Below, in pieces: positions 47,601 through 60,399 of a stretch of DNA of 64,000 nucleotides. The stretch lies in assembly GCA_025024175.1 (NCBI GenBank), contig QCXZ01000003.1:35302257-35366256 (forward strand). The letters are read 5' to 3'. Origin of the DNA: Rhyzopertha dominica (Eukaryota; Arthropoda; Insecta; Coleoptera; Bostrichidae). Position 1 is the first letter of the stretch. Each line of letters opens with the position of its first letter. Below the pieces are notes generated by a model that was given only the letters and a program-made list of their open reading frames with translations, searched no databases and was not told the DNA's origin. The position numbers and the translations under genes were made by a program.

Positions 47601-49050
47601 GGCAGTAAATACCGGTCCATTCATAATGTAGGATTGTCATTTCGAATTCCTATCATTGCTCGCCCTGTCTACGGGGAGGATTGCCGTGGCCCCGGAATTT
47701 CCCGCATACAGCACAGGTAAGAACCGTCTGGCGCCGTCGGAAGTGCGACCCAGTACATATTTCAATGGTTTTACTATGCACAGCCCAACTTGCCACTTTT
47801 ATGGGATAACTTGAGCGCTGGACGGTTTATAAATTTTATTACCATCAGCTTTCGGCTTTAGAGGACCATTAGATTTATTGCTGGATAGTAATTATAGATA
47901 TACTCGTCTCCGAACTGAGTAAGCAAGCTTAAAATTCTTGCGAATCTACTCAAAACGTATTGCCTCTTTATAATAACATTCAGCAATCAGAAATTTCAAG
48001 TTACTGAGTATTGTAGCGATATCACTCGATTACACTACTTACGATAAACTACTCTCATCAATAATTGCATACCAAATTTTCAAATTAATTATTCGCATTT
48101 ATAAAATGTTAACTAAATAACTAATACGAACATACAAAAATAATGAGAATAACTACACCTAACTGCATAAAGATACACTTTAACGGATACCGGTTAACTC
48201 AAATAGAATTATTTTGCAATTGCTACTCGTTCGAATAAACTTGGTTGAAATCTAAAATCAATGTAGGTAATAACAGAAATTGTAACGAATAAATTTTGAC
48301 ACGTAATTTTCGTAACCATACCAGTATCAGAGTAATCTGGACGGACAACCAAAATCGAACAAAATTCGCAAAACGGATAAATAAGCATATCCGGATATCT
48401 GGTGATAAATTTTCGACACCACATCCCTGATTTAAATTGGTGTGTTTGTGTTTCTCTTACATCAATAGCAATAGGCTTCTTGGTTTTGCTTTCGCATCTT
48501 CCTTATTATGCGATAATAATTTTCGCTATAACTTAAACACATTACTGATATTTTTTTTATCTCTATGTTGCTTATTAGATGCACAAGATAAACAAAAATA
48601 TGTCATCTTCTAAATATTGAAACTATAGCAATAGCATGACTTTAAATCTGAGCAATCTGCTGACAGTTAAACGATAAAAGCTATCATTGTTTAATATTAA
48701 TACTAAAAATAACTACTCCGATTGAAAATAACAGAAAACATTAACCTTTATATTAAGTTCTTAATATAATTGGGTGAGCACCTAGCCCACTCTTGTCGAC
48801 GTCACTGCCAATCAGTCATATTCTGATATGTTGTTAATAAGTTTAAGTGATTCCAGTTCTCGTTCTTCAAGAAATGTTGTGAGGATTTTTCCAATATAAT
48901 TCTGAATTTTAAACAAAACTTCTCTATACTATTCTTAGCACTTCGTTTTTAAACGTTTGCATAAAAAGTATATAAAAATATTTTTTTAAAGTAGTAAATA
49001 AGAAACAATTTGAATTTTTAGGAAATGACAAAATAGAAATAATTTTTTAC
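41656..49050. other. unique non-coding stretch
   Basis: 7.4 kb without a convincing gene. The frame at 45009-45257 (one N) and the minus-strand frame at 45740-46009 match nothing I know. A moderately GC-rich patch at 44000-44290 and another at 47560-47780 stand out. GTAGGTA/TACCTAC words occur around 46900-47050. Confidence 0.35.
47560..47780. other. GC-rich patch with a donor-like site
   Basis: GC-rich sequence contrasts with its surroundings and contains CACAG|GTAAGAA (GT at 47718-47719), a good donor match. The 77 bases upstream, from the AG at 47631-47632, are open in the frame reading CHFEFLSLLALSTG, but the upstream acceptor has no pyrimidine tract. It could be a small exon, a non-coding RNA exon or a regulatory block; I cannot decide. 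Confidence 0.25.
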
Positions 49051-49102
49051 AATTAAAAGCATTCTCGGGTGTAAATTTCAACACCCGAGAATGCTTTTAA
49101 TT
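49051..49102. repeat. perfect 22-bp hairpin
   Basis: AATTAAAAGCATTCTCGGGT plus GT (49051-49072) is the exact reverse complement of 49081-49102, with an 8-base loop. No mismatch is present and pairing stops sharply at both outer bases. It is too short for a typical animal microRNA precursor. A tiny palindromic insertion is the likelier origin. Confidence 0.85.
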
Positions 49103-49612
49103 ATATAAAAATTACCTAACTGTAGTTTATTCAAGCGAATGCTATGCACCAGCTGAAAATCCTGCTAGTTAATAAGGTTTTACGGTATAACAGGAATGGC
49201 AACCCTTTTGCTTCACTGAAAGCTAACCCATGATCGTTTTGCCTATGATTTTAGACGCGTGTATCCTATTATTAGGTACTGCTGTTAGAAACTATATATT
49301 ATTTATATCAAGACTATTTACATTGGCAATTGGCACATTAGTCAATAATAAAACGGTAAATTATTTTGACCTAATAAGTATTATTTGTACTTTTGCCTTA
49401 CCGGGGGCCAAACAGGTAACTCTAATAGGTACAGTGGAACTGCTCTTAGGGTGTCAGATGTATTGATATAGATACTGACTGAATCTGCTTTTTTGTGTGA
49501 CTGATTGTTAGTATATCACAGGCTATATTCCTACAAATTTCAAATCTCAAAACCAAAGTTTCTTATTCTTTTTTGCTGACTGACTTTCGTTTTTGTTTGT
49601 AGGTACCACCAG

Positions 49613-49731
49613 TATATTTATTATTATATTATTATATTATTATTATTATATATTATTTATATATATTATATTATTATTATTTATATATATTATTATTATT
49701 TATATATATTATTAATATTTATATTCAGTCA
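49613..49731. repeat. ATT/AT simple repeat
   Basis: About 120 bases of alternating TATTAT and TATATAT runs, an imperfect AT-only microsatellite. Confidence 0.9.
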
Positions 49732-50270
49732 ATTTATAATAAAGACAAGTTTCTTGTTTTAAATCTACCTACTGTTTCTTGTGTAGTAGGTATGACTGTA
49801 ATGTTAGATAAATACCAAATTACTGGTATAATCAGGAATAGTTCTCCTAATCAATTAAGAATCTGCCAGCCTGCTTAATTTTAAATTCTTTCAATCTCTG
49901 ATTTTTGCAGTAAGTTTTTAAAATTATTTTGTTTTTTTGACATTCTTGTAGATAATAATTCAAATTTTGTAATAAAAGGCCATTTGACTTACTCTTGTCA
50001 TTAATAATTGGCATTAAGCTTTTATCTGTTTTTTTTAATGTTTTATGTGAAGAATAGGAAAAGGTACATGAGCGTTAATATACTTACAATGTGTCAGTAT
50101 ATGTATTTTTCTCATACATGAATGACAAGTGTGACTTTTCGAGTATCATTTTAGTTTGAAAAGTGCCATTTTAACGCATGCAGTGCGAAAACGACTTTGA
50201 CAGATTATGTCAAAATCACAATTTTTATTTAATATCAGAACTTTATTTATACATATTTGTAACACAATTT
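49732..50270. other. spacer, possible 3' part of Crypton-like element
   Basis: No coding signal. The segment adjoining 50271 may belong to the recombinase element, but no terminus can be identified. Confidence 0.35.
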
Positions 50271-50272
50271 TT

Positions 50273-51281
50273 AATTGACCATACTTAAACCTGAAGACAC
50301 TTGATTTGAGAAAATTGCGTTGTCGATTTTTATGGTTTCGCCAGCAACTACATGTTCGGCATCGGCTCTATTTGCTGGTAAGGGCAGCGCCTTATTTGAT
50401 CTCCCAGTATTTTCACATTTTTCGAAAGGATTGTCCACGTAGCCTTCGGCCACAGTGGCTGATTTCCATGCCCGGTGATGCTTCTCTGAATCCACTAATA
50501 TTGTGGTCGAAGACCTTATAAAACAATGTCCAGGTAATTTAAGGATACTAGCAATATCTTTGGATATAATTCCTGATCCCTACCGGTTGTCTGCATTGCC
50601 CTTTTCTATATGCCAGAAAAAATCTTTGGTGGTCAATTTCAAGCGGGCGTAGACAAACTCTTTTAGTATAATTTCCACCAAATTCAATCCTTTAATATTT
50701 CTACAAATGATCAAAAATTCTCGAGAACATTTTGTTTTCGTCGAGGGTATAACAATATGATAAACAATGTCATTATTTCTATCATCTTCAGATAACATAC
50801 GGCTTAGCTCATCTCATCTACATCCCCCTGCGATGACAATTATGAGCATTACCTTGAAAGGATATCAGCTTAAAATAAACTATTTTATGCATTATAGACG
50901 TACCTTCATTACCAAGTAATTTTCATGATCTGCTGTTAAGAAACTGCAATATCATCTTTGCTTAACACTAGATTTTTTCGTTTTATAATCTTCGGACTGT
51001 CTTTTCAAAAAAAAGCAATAAGATTATTAAATCTGCTAATATCGACGCTCTTATTCTTCGCTAATATTGTACTCAGCATTGAGTAGTGGATATTTGTTGA
51101 AAATATGCTAACAGTTCTTTATCTTCTTTTCATCGCACCATTTTTGAAATCGCATGTACACTGTCTCATATTGGACTCTGGACTTCACTGATGGTAGCAA
51201 TGCATCGATTGCCAGTTTCGCCAATTCCTCGACATCGGATGCAACATTGTTACTGCTATCGGAATCTTCAGCACCACTCAT
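50273..51281 (-). pseudogene. Crypton-like tyrosine recombinase
   Basis: The start is the ATG at 51281: MSGAEDSDSSNNVASDVEEL, then LPSVKSRVQYETVYMRFQKW, the core-binding part of arthropod tyrosine recombinases. Scattered frames then give LLAYFQQIS and LTADHENYLVMKV. The first catalytic block follows: AGGCR, a stop at 50814-50816, then DELSRM. Next is VIPSTKTKCSREFLI, then LKLPGHCFIRSSTTILVDS and AWKSATVAEGYVDN, where the nucleophile Tyr codon is at 50439-50441. The HxxR Arg reads Ile (GHCFI), and about ten residues before AWKSA are deleted. The stop is at about 50273. The protein would cut and rejoin DNA through a Tyr-linked intermediate. This copy is inactive. Confidence 0.75.
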
Positions 51282-53850
51282 GTTTTCCTTGCAAATCGCA
51301 AAAACAAAATTGATAGCGTTTTAGCGTTATTTGAAAAAAATACCTTAGTAATAGTATTTTCCAGGTAGTTTGATCTTGCGTGCTAAATTTATTCATAGCG
51401 AACATTTTATACAAATTGCATGAAATGTCAAAATTTTAAGGTAAGGTAACTGCACTTTGTTGTTATACCAATTAGCTTTGATAGCTACATAAATGGGGAT
51501 TACCATTTCAAATTTCGCACAACCGCACAAATTTCATATAGAAGCAGTTGCTGACGGGGAGCGCAAGCATTTCGGTACCATATTCTGTTAGTGCTTGCAG
51601 TTGACTACTATCTTTGATTATGATTCAGTAAAAACGCGTGACTACAAGATAACATTACCATTTTCTTGCGTCCTATGCTTCAGTCTCAACAACAGTATCG
51701 GGTTACCTCTGTGAAATAAACTAGGACCTGCAACTCAATCTTTAGTGTAATTGGTATCGTTTATGTAACTCGCGATTCTTGAGAATCAACCGGCTCACTC
51801 AGCTCTCGACTTGTGAGAACGTTCGTTATCTAAATATAAAATATATTATTGTAAACAAAACTGCTGTGGGCCGGAAGCCCCCCTTTAAAATAATCAGATA
51901 ACGAAAATAATTAAGCGGGACTTTTTTTAATTAACAAAATAATACAAACACCTCGAGTTTTCCAAGTAGAACGGCTAGAATGCCAACTGGAAGCGGATTT
52001 TATGGCAAATGACGAATTGCCGTTTCCGTTTTCGTCAAAATTAGCGCTGTGTACGTTGTTTCATCGACTAACAGCGGCCCACACGGCTGAGCGAAAAAAG
52101 CCGGTGTGTCTTACACCCTACACCTGTTCAAGCAATTAAACTTATGATTTATGAAGCGTTAATATCTAAATGCGAAGCAATACCTGGCGTGTTTTCAGAA
52201 CACTATAAAACTGTTGCGCCAACGTGCGGCTGAGTATGAAGTTTGACCGACAAAGATCTGCAGATGTGTGGTTAAGAAGATAAAGATATTTGTAAATAGG
52301 GGGCAAAGTTATTGTTAGTGTTGCGGATTTCTGAAGCTAACAAGNACCGATCCGATCAATGCATAATACGTATATCAAATTTGCTGTAACAAAACTGCTC
52401 TTATGCCATGTTAATAATTAGGTATATACTCGTATGTTACGAGTATAGGATCAAATACCGATTTTGGCCAATGGCTGACAAAAGTGATCAGAACGCGTTC
52501 TGGTCGTCAGGGAGTTACCATAGTCCAAAACAACGCGTTCTGAACGTTTCGCAATTGCCAGAAAGCAATGCTGTAAACTATAGTAATACCTAGTAACTGT
52601 TTGAATGATAAAGTTGATTAATTAGCAATGGGTGCTTTATGTAGAAACCGGAAAAGCTTTATATCTGAAAGCAGCGTTAGTAGCAACATTTTTTGAAAAC
52701 AATTTTACAATTAAATATTTGTCGAAATAAATACAGCAAAATCTTCTGTGAATCACGATGAACCAGTTTAATCCAAACAAAAGCTGATTCTAATTTTCTC
52801 AATATTTCGTCAGTTTCTTCAACATCTATAGGTATCTCTTCGAACAGCTTGTGGATCTAATTTCATCCGTTGTAATTGCAAGCATTACTGCATTGGCAGA
52901 AAATGTATATGTAGAGCAAAAAGGCAGTATTTAATATCATGTGCTATAACGTAAAAAATAAGTAAAGGTACTTATTGTTTTACTTTCTTTAGGTTTCACT
53001 TATTGAAAATTTTAAACGTATAATCTGTGCGTTCTTTAATAATTTCATTTAGTGCTTTTTGTGATAGGTAGGACAGTGACTTTTTAGAGTAGGCAAATTT
53101 TCTTTTCAGAGTGGGCACTGGGCAATGCCCACATTGGTCTCCTTCTAGCTGCGGACCTGCGCACAAATGTTTAAGTTTCTTAGCTTGCACCTTCCCATTA
53201 GGTATATTTTATACTAGGTGACCCGATAGACGCTGCACTTTCCAAATTTAATAATTTAATAAAGGTGCGTGGTTAATATAAAAAAATGCTATTAGAGAAA
53301 GGTAAATTTTGCAGTTTCCATATTTTGCTGATATATAGGGGTAGCTAAAGTGATAACTACTCATTAGCAAATTTTCAATGTCGATTATATGGATAATATC
53401 GTGAAATGTTTACCTTTACNTCCACATCTGATACCTACTCTGATATAGGTACCTATGCTTTTAGTCGTCACCAAAATTAATAGTAATAGTGCATATTGTT
53501 GCCATAATACNNAGCAGAGTCAAATGAAAACCTTAAAGGTGCTGTAAAAATGTACGAGATAAAATCTTGCCTTAAAAGGGATGTAGAAAGCTCTGTTAAT
53601 GACACACCTTAGGAAAAATTCAAAGTGTTGTCTCACTAACAGTTTAATAATTGCAACTCGACTAGAACACTGCACTGGGTAGTAACAACGCTCTATTATT
53701 GGTTTCTTGCTTAGCGAAGGCACAAAACCCATTGATATTAGTCCTAGAGTAGAGCTAGAATATGAAAATTAATTAATAATAACTCCAGCGAATGTGTTAT
53801 TGGAGCAACAAATCATGCACGATATCCTCAGTTTTCATCAAGTGTCAGTA
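51282..53850. other. unique non-coding stretch; block 51930-52330
   Basis: No gene is seen. The 51930-52330 part is of high complexity, with TTACACCCTACACCTGTTC and AGCAATTAAACTTATGA, and may be regulatory. N calls at 52345, 53420 and 53511-53512 mark sequencing ambiguity. The minus-strand frame at 52996-53190 is unrecognised. Confidence 0.35.
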
Positions 53851-53854
53851 ATTA

Positions 53855-54500
53855 ACCACAGAACTCACACCACGACGCACTGATACATGTGCAGAATGTT
53901 TGCGTCGGTATGAAGCGAAAGAAGAAGCCTTTCTGACAAGGGTGATGAACGAAGATGAGTGACCTGACCTGACCTAAAACCAAGAAACAAGCAGAGAATG
54001 ACGTCCATTCTTTACCGAAACCCAATTTCATACACCGCTCTCGGAAGGAAAGGTTACGCTGACCCCTTTTTGGGACGGGGTAATTTTGAAGGATTTTATG
54101 TCTACTGAGGTCACTATTACAAGTACCTACGTCGTACTCAGAACTTCTGAAGAACCGTCTCAAACCAAAAAGACGAGGATCTCTAAATAAGACTATTCTT
54201 TTGCAACAAGACAACGCGTGTCCAATTACTGCGCGTCCAATAACGGCGACTATCCAACATTTTAAGTTTGAGTATCTATAACCACATCCTCCTTATCCTT
54301 CAGACCTCGACCCAAGCAATTATCGCATCTTTGGTTAACTTTGATTAACTTCAAAAAATTCATAGCAATTTGAGTAGCTCTGGACATGCTCAAAAGTTTT
54401 TTCTTCATGTATTGAAGAAGGTTCTTCCACAACGTTGAAGGAAGTGCATAGGTATATGCTAAAGGTATAAATCAATGCAGTCGACGAAATTTTCGTGAAA
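53855..54500 (+). pseudogene. mariner-type transposase remnant (HPPYSPDL class)
   Basis: The + strand reads RYEAKEEAFLTRVMNEDE (first Asp block), FWDGVILKDFMSTEVTIT, then LLQQDNACPITARPITATIQ with QDNA as the second catalytic block and PHPPYPSDLDPSNYRIFG as the third. A C-terminal LKKVLPQR follows. This belongs to a different mariner group from the elements at 1, 8683 and 12488, which have RSPDLxPLDFFLWG. Four or more stops and frame changes are present. Element ends were not found. Confidence 0.8.
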
Positions 54501-55711
54501 TGAGTTTATTTTTATGGATTTCGAATATCACTTGCATACCATATGCTTTGTACAATATTGTGTATACACTGCACATCCGCAGTATTAAGCTCCGCCCATA
54601 TTACGGTATTAGCAAAATAGTATTCGTAGATCCATAAGCTGTCTTATTAAGTGTAAAGACACAAGCATGCTTATATAGATGAAATACGCTAGTTTTATAG
54701 CATGCAATACGCTACAATGTACATGAATATACGTATATTAAATTTTCATTTGATTCTATCCCCGCGAGGTTATTAATTTACGATTGCCCAAAAGTAAGAA
54801 ATAACAAAAATTACATAGTGTTGCAGCAACCGTTTCAGTCACAATACACCATCCTCGTCATTGTTTCTTCCTGTCGTAATATCTAAAGATGTAAAGATAC
54901 GGCAAACGCTATGGCGTCCGTGTAATTAACGGCCATTTCGTTCTTTCGACATGTTTCAAATTAAGTCCACTGCGATTGCGTCCGTTTGTTTTTTTTTCCT
55001 TTTGAGGAAACGGCTCGATTAATTCTGGTGTCAGAAAGCGGGGGCCGCCATTAGACCTCACGCATTTTTATTATTCACATCATTCCGCTAATAAAACACT
55101 CTACGTATTGTTTCTTTTAGTGGCTATTTATGGGTTATTAAAAAACAGTTGGTCGTCATTTAAATTCCACACTTGGAACCTNATTGTTTCCACNGAATGG
55201 ACCACGCGTATGGTAAATAAGAAATTCAAAGTGATATTCTGGTAGAGAACAAAGACCGTATATTATGAGATCGCTTATTGTTTAGGTGGACTCGCGTGGC
55301 GCACGAAAAGTGGTAGAGATAATTTTTAAGTTGGCGATGGCGCAAGCGAGTTACTGAGCTAAGTAAGCGCGATTGTATAGAAAATTTTATCAGAACCTTC
55401 TAATCTAACGCATTCAAAAGTTAGTAGTTAGAATGCGGAAAGCGACTACCGCTTGAAACATATCTTTAGAACGGATTGTTTGATTTAAATGTTCTGTACT
55501 TAAACGCAAATAGGAGAATACATAAGTTTTATTAAATTATGATGCTTCTTTGTTTAGCGATTCCTGTATAGTTATTTCTTCCCAATTTTTTTCTTATTAG
55601 GAAGTTAAACACTGCTATTTGCTTTTATAAAAGAATCCGATTTACAGTACAGTAAAATGAGTACTCAATAGTGAGCAAAAATGTATGGTTCTGGAACAAT
55701 TAGGTATGTTG
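54501..55711. other. unique non-coding stretch
   Basis: No gene recognised. The part 54720-55120 is of higher complexity and may be regulatory. N calls at 55182 and 55194. Confidence 0.35.
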
Positions 55712-55830
55712 CAAAAACTGCATATGCTACCAAATTTAGACTTTACGAGTTCCCTCGAATGCCGTTTGGCTTCAAAAACGCANCTGCGACTCTTTACTGT
55801 TCTAANGAAGTTTNTGGTGTTTTTTAACAT
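55712..55830 (+). pseudogene. Ty3/gypsy reverse transcriptase scrap
   Basis: A short + strand frame contains KTAYATKFRLYEF followed by PRMPFGFKNAxAT, the conserved motif just before the YxDD active site in Ty3/gypsy polymerases. Several N calls (55784 onward) fall inside, and similarity stops by about 55830. Neither LTRs nor other domains are recognised around it, so this is a small relic. Confidence 0.6.
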
Positions 55831-56699
55831 AAAAATATCACTATTTGTGAACCGTTTTGCAGTGACTTCCAAAAACAGAATTCATAACTTAATAAAGAAA
55901 ATCGCGCACGAAAGATATTTGTATGTTACTGTCGAGTTTTGCAACCGACCAGAAAAATAAGACGCACTCTAAATGTTTGAAAGCTGTTCATATTTTATAC
56001 CAGGTTAGTGATTGGGAACTTTATAGGTACTCAGCTCTGCATTATTTATACAAACTATGCTGTCATTACATTTTCTTATCGACAGTTGAAGTAAAAGGAA
56101 CCAGCAAAGTTGGCAAAGTTTGTTATTTTAGTAGTTATGAAGCAACAAATAAAGAAAGACGCCTCAGTTCTTGAAAATTTTGGACAAATACTGACTGATT
56201 GCAACAGTGGCTATATTGTGATGTGAGGAGTCGGTAACACAATACCTACCTACTCAATAAATAATGTTGGGTGGGTTGTTTCTTCGATATACCCGTAATT
56301 TTAACGTAGACATGTCTGGTGAACTGTAGAAAAACTAATATTTTTTTAATTTAACCAAACGTATTATACCTACTTACTTACTCGCTAAATAATTTTGCCA
56401 GTTGCGCGTCCTTATATTACGAAACGCAACAACATCTGGTTTTTTAAATTCCTCTCACAAATATTAAGAATTTCGCCTAATACTAGGTTACGATATACCT
56501 ACATTTGTATCAGAAACTGCTTTTATACACTGTTCACTCGTCTTTTCATTTTGTAGCGGTTGAAAAACAGTATACCTAAATGATTTCCTTAGTGCAATCT
56601 CGAATTCTGCGCTTGTTTGGCATGATTATTTATGCATTTCGCAAATATGCTTGTAAATGTATCTAAACATCTGCATTTGAGAATGATATACGTAAGCAG
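55831..56699. other. spacer, possibly further decayed retroelement
   Basis: The frames at 55923-56174 could be more decayed retroelement sequence, but no motif supports this. Confidence 0.3.
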
Positions 56700-56744
56700 T
56701 AGCGTTGTCTGAATAATTATTAATTAATTATTCAGACAACGCTA
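56700..56744. repeat. perfect 20-bp hairpin
   Basis: TAGCGTTGTCTGAATAATTA (56700-56719) is the exact reverse complement of 56725-56744, with the loop TTAAT. Pairing ends sharply at both sides. Like the hairpin at 49051, it looks like a small palindromic insertion. Confidence 0.85.
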
Positions 56745-59700
56745 GTAGGTACTCCCTAAAGAAGTAGGTATCTACTTTCGTACTTATGGTGTATAGAGTT
56801 CTACTTCTATAGGTACCGGTAAATCTTTTTACCCTATCTACTTATTGATACTGGTAGATGGCACTGCGTATAGCTAGTACAGCACAGAATATTTTCAAAA
56901 ACGAAGAGTAAGACATGTCCACGTCAAAATTAAGCAAGTAACTGTTTTAACTACTTTGGAAAAGCCTAGTCGATAAGCTAAGTATAGTTAACTTTAAATG
57001 ACGAATCATATAACCCATGCGATTATCTAGATTACGCTTGCTGATATAAATCAATAGTAGGTACAAAATTAAAGCTCAGAACATGTTTACGTGTGTTAGT
57101 CATTTTACTGCCGTGCAAAATTTCCTTAGCTACACAATTTTTACTGATGTATTCGTAAGTAGGTATAGGTAACCAGCAAGAAATTTTCTTAAATTAATCA
57201 GAATGAATCAATCAAATTAATATGCTTAGGTACTAGTTAATTCTATAGTTATTAATGAACCTAAATTATTTATTCTATTAAATTGTGTTTTATACAACAG
57301 TAAAACAACGGTTTATGATAGGTACTTACTTGTAAGCTATTACGGTTAAGAAAGGAAACTATTAATTACATTTTTAGATATTTCGACGAGGAAACTAAAT
57401 CAAATTAATCAAATGTCAAACCATTTAGTAGTCTTACTTATCTGGCTAAATTACAAATACCAGCTCCACTAGCATTGTTTAAATCTCTAAGAACTATGTT
57501 GCGAATACCTATTAAATCCATATACAAGTAAGTACCTACCAAAAATTTAGCGTTACTTATTTGATATTCAACCTGAAATTCAATAGAAACATCTAATTAA
57601 TATCAACTCTATAGTTATAATTTACAACGAAAGATCTATGCATCTAACTTTTAAATTAATTAATAGGAATGTTGTGAGATGGTTTTATTATTATTTTTTG
57701 AGTACCTATAATAGCTCCGGTCACTGTAAGTGTAGTTTTTAGGAACTTAATTTTATCTTGGAATTCACCAAGTGATACTTACCTAAGTAGCCTTGGAAAT
57801 TCGTCTACTATAGGCAGTTATAAGGTTTAGTACACACAGAAAAATTGTTTCTTGAAATGAAATTATTGTAATATTTACTATTATTTATGTAAAACAAGTC
57901 TGCCTACGTTTCATACTTAAATATATATTCTTCATTTGATATTAGTGAAAAGTTCCTGAACAGAATATATTTTTATTGGATTATAGATTTAAAACAAGTA
58001 ATACATGCTACGTACGAACATATTAATATATTCAATCAATTATATTGATTTATTTGTACTCAAAACTTTATTTGTTTGGATTCGCTCCTATATTTTCTTA
58101 AAACAAAATTATGTCTTCTTCATTCAAAGCTGTAGTATCAGTTTAAAAATTATTAATGTCTTAACTTGAACTATTTTTTTTTGTTTATTTCATATGGAAA
58201 ATGTTTCGTATAAACATATATTATCGTTTTAAACATGTTTACATTCCAACCGATAAAATAATATGTTCCCAGCGCCCCACCCATTAGTATCTAGAGAATT
58301 GACGATAACTATATTCAATGAATTACCGTGTTCTGGTTAGTGAACATTACCGTTGAAGCGTTTGTGAATGTCTTGATAATAAGTAAAATAATCTATAGAA
58401 GAAGCGTTTAGTTTTGATTGAAGATGTGTAGAAAGCTGGAGGCAAGGTTATATCATATAAATTTTTAAAGACCTGTAGAAGGAACGATTTTTGGGTTCGT
58501 AGGAAAACTATAACTATACTACTATACTATATATAAACTATAAAACTAAGTAGGTAGTTTTCTGCACTACAGGACGGTACTACTACGCTCAGAAAAGTAA
58601 TATGTACTACTCATTGTGTAATTATTATTAAAATTATATTACCAATCCCTACAATAATTGCAGCAAAACTTTAAGTAGTTTTTATAGCAGGCGCCCCTAA
58701 ATTTTGTGGACAACTGAATCTGTTCGCTTTTATTCACTAGCCATGGGGTGACTTTGTCTGCAAGTTGCAAAATTGAGAAAATCCCAGTTGGGCGGCTTTT
58801 ATACGGTTTTTTGTTTTCCAAATGAAATTTGATGCGATGCTATATTAAGGTAGGTTCATACCATGTGCTATACTTATACTGATGGTTAATTCATTCATTA
58901 GCCATCACTATGCGGATGGATACTCTCCTAAAAATTACAAAAAAAAAATTATACTATTAAGTATAATAAAGTAATAAATGCAGATTCAGAGTTTTAGGAG
59001 ATACTGACGTGGCAAACCTTTAACTCCTTAAAAATATGTTGCACACGAAATTAGTTTTTATAACCATACCAAATATTAAAAGTTTTTTAGCTTGTGCGTA
59101 CGATTATTCTATTAATACAAAATACATATTAACGCACCTATTTCTTAAGTCAGTAGTAAATCGCGGGAACACATGTTGCGCAAATTTGTGCTCTTTCAAA
59201 GCCAATAAGTGACGGTGCCGGCGGGTTTCAGAAAACGCAATCTAGCAACCCGGACCCGTTTATGTACTTGGTTCTTGGTCATTATTAGAAGATAAGATCA
59301 TCATAGTCGTAGTATCATACCAAAACGGTTTTTCTGTTGTTCAGTACAGTCGACAGAATTTGGATTTTGTAAACGTTGTCTACAAGTTTGCTGATAGTTT
59401 CGTAAAGCAATAGCCAGAAAGTTGGGACTTGTTACACAAATTGCCTGATACATAGGTACAAATGTATTTTCCATACAATTAAATTTAATCTACATGTTCA
59501 CGCCTATATAGGTACTCGTAATATAGTTACTGATATTGATGAGAAACTTTGTATAGTCCGCAACGGCTTACATGATCATAAGCCTTGTTTATCAAAAGAA
59601 ATTGGTAATACATACAACCTACCTATATAGATATACCTACACACGATGTGTATTATAAAACACTTATTCTTGATTGTTGCAATTGTTTGATTTATAAAGA

Positions 59701-60253
59701 ATAATTAATTTGTTGGTGTTTATTTTTAATAAAAATACAAAATGGTGTTAAAAATTAAGAACCAGATTAAGTATATTAAGTATAAGTAGATACAAACAAA
59801 AGTGCAACAAATGGGTAGATAAGTGTTACTTGCAATTTAAATTTGACTGTTAGCTTTGGTTACCTATTTAGTATTTACATTTACTTTATATAAGTATTCA
59901 AAGATTGTTAGCTTGCACTATTGTGGTAAATAGTGAATGAAATAACAGTACAATGAAAATGACAAATTACTGCATGGCTGTACCCACTTACTTGTACCTA
60001 CTTATAGATATAGGTATAGATCAATAGGAAGAAAAGTAGGACTACCTAGGTACATACGTATATACTTACAAAACAGAAAATTGTCTAAAACACATCAAAT
60101 ATCTACGCGTAGAACCCAAATTAGGATGGTACATGCTTCTGTAATGAATTATGACATTTGATGTCTGTTTTGAATTTAGAAAGTATAAATGATCTAAAGG
60201 TGCTGGTTTCGTTTGTGGAGTCAAGGAAAATAAAAAGACGTATGTTCACTTAC
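56745..60253. other. AT-rich upstream region with GTAGGTA words
   Basis: No gene recognised. GTAGGTA/TACCTAC words recur at 56743-56860, 57160-57790 and 59440-60060. The 59150-59290 part is GC-richer. Confidence 0.4.
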
Positions 60254-60399
60254 CTTAGGTACACTGCTGCGAACACGGGATGCGGGTAAACCACCAAAAG
60301 CGGGAGCGAGACCAAAAGCGGGAACGGGCCCAATAGCGGGTGTGACGAAGCGGTAGACCAATTGGATGTAGCACAGCGAAATCGGATACACATTCACTA
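60254..60399 (-). CDS. possible minus-strand exon upstream of Iroquois
   Basis: On the minus strand an open frame of about 50 codons ends at AAG|GTAAGTG, a near-perfect donor (AC at 60252-60253). It reads LVYRFVTPAIGPVPAFGLA, then PAFGGLPASRVRSSVPK. There is no ATG; an AG at the left of the frame (after CAAACCT) could be an acceptor. The frame contains an 18-bp repeat, so its openness may be a by-product of that repeat. It could be an exon of a divergent transcript, coding or not. Confidence 0.3.
60293..60346. repeat. 18-bp tandem repeat, three units
   Basis: Units ACCAAAAGCGGGAGCGAG (60293-60310), ACCAAAAGCGGGAACGGG (60311-60328) and CCCAATAGCGGGTGTGAC (60329-60346). Because 18 is a multiple of three, the minus strand encodes related hexapeptides (PAIGPV, PAFGLA, then PAFGGL). 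Confidence 0.8.

Noticed and set aside
49051..49102. MicroRNA precursor
   Set aside because: The stem is perfect and too short, without the bulges and length of animal precursors.
53520..53732. Penelope-like or other retroelement frame on minus strand
   Set aside because: No GIY-YIG or RT motif could be found; left in the unannotated spacer.
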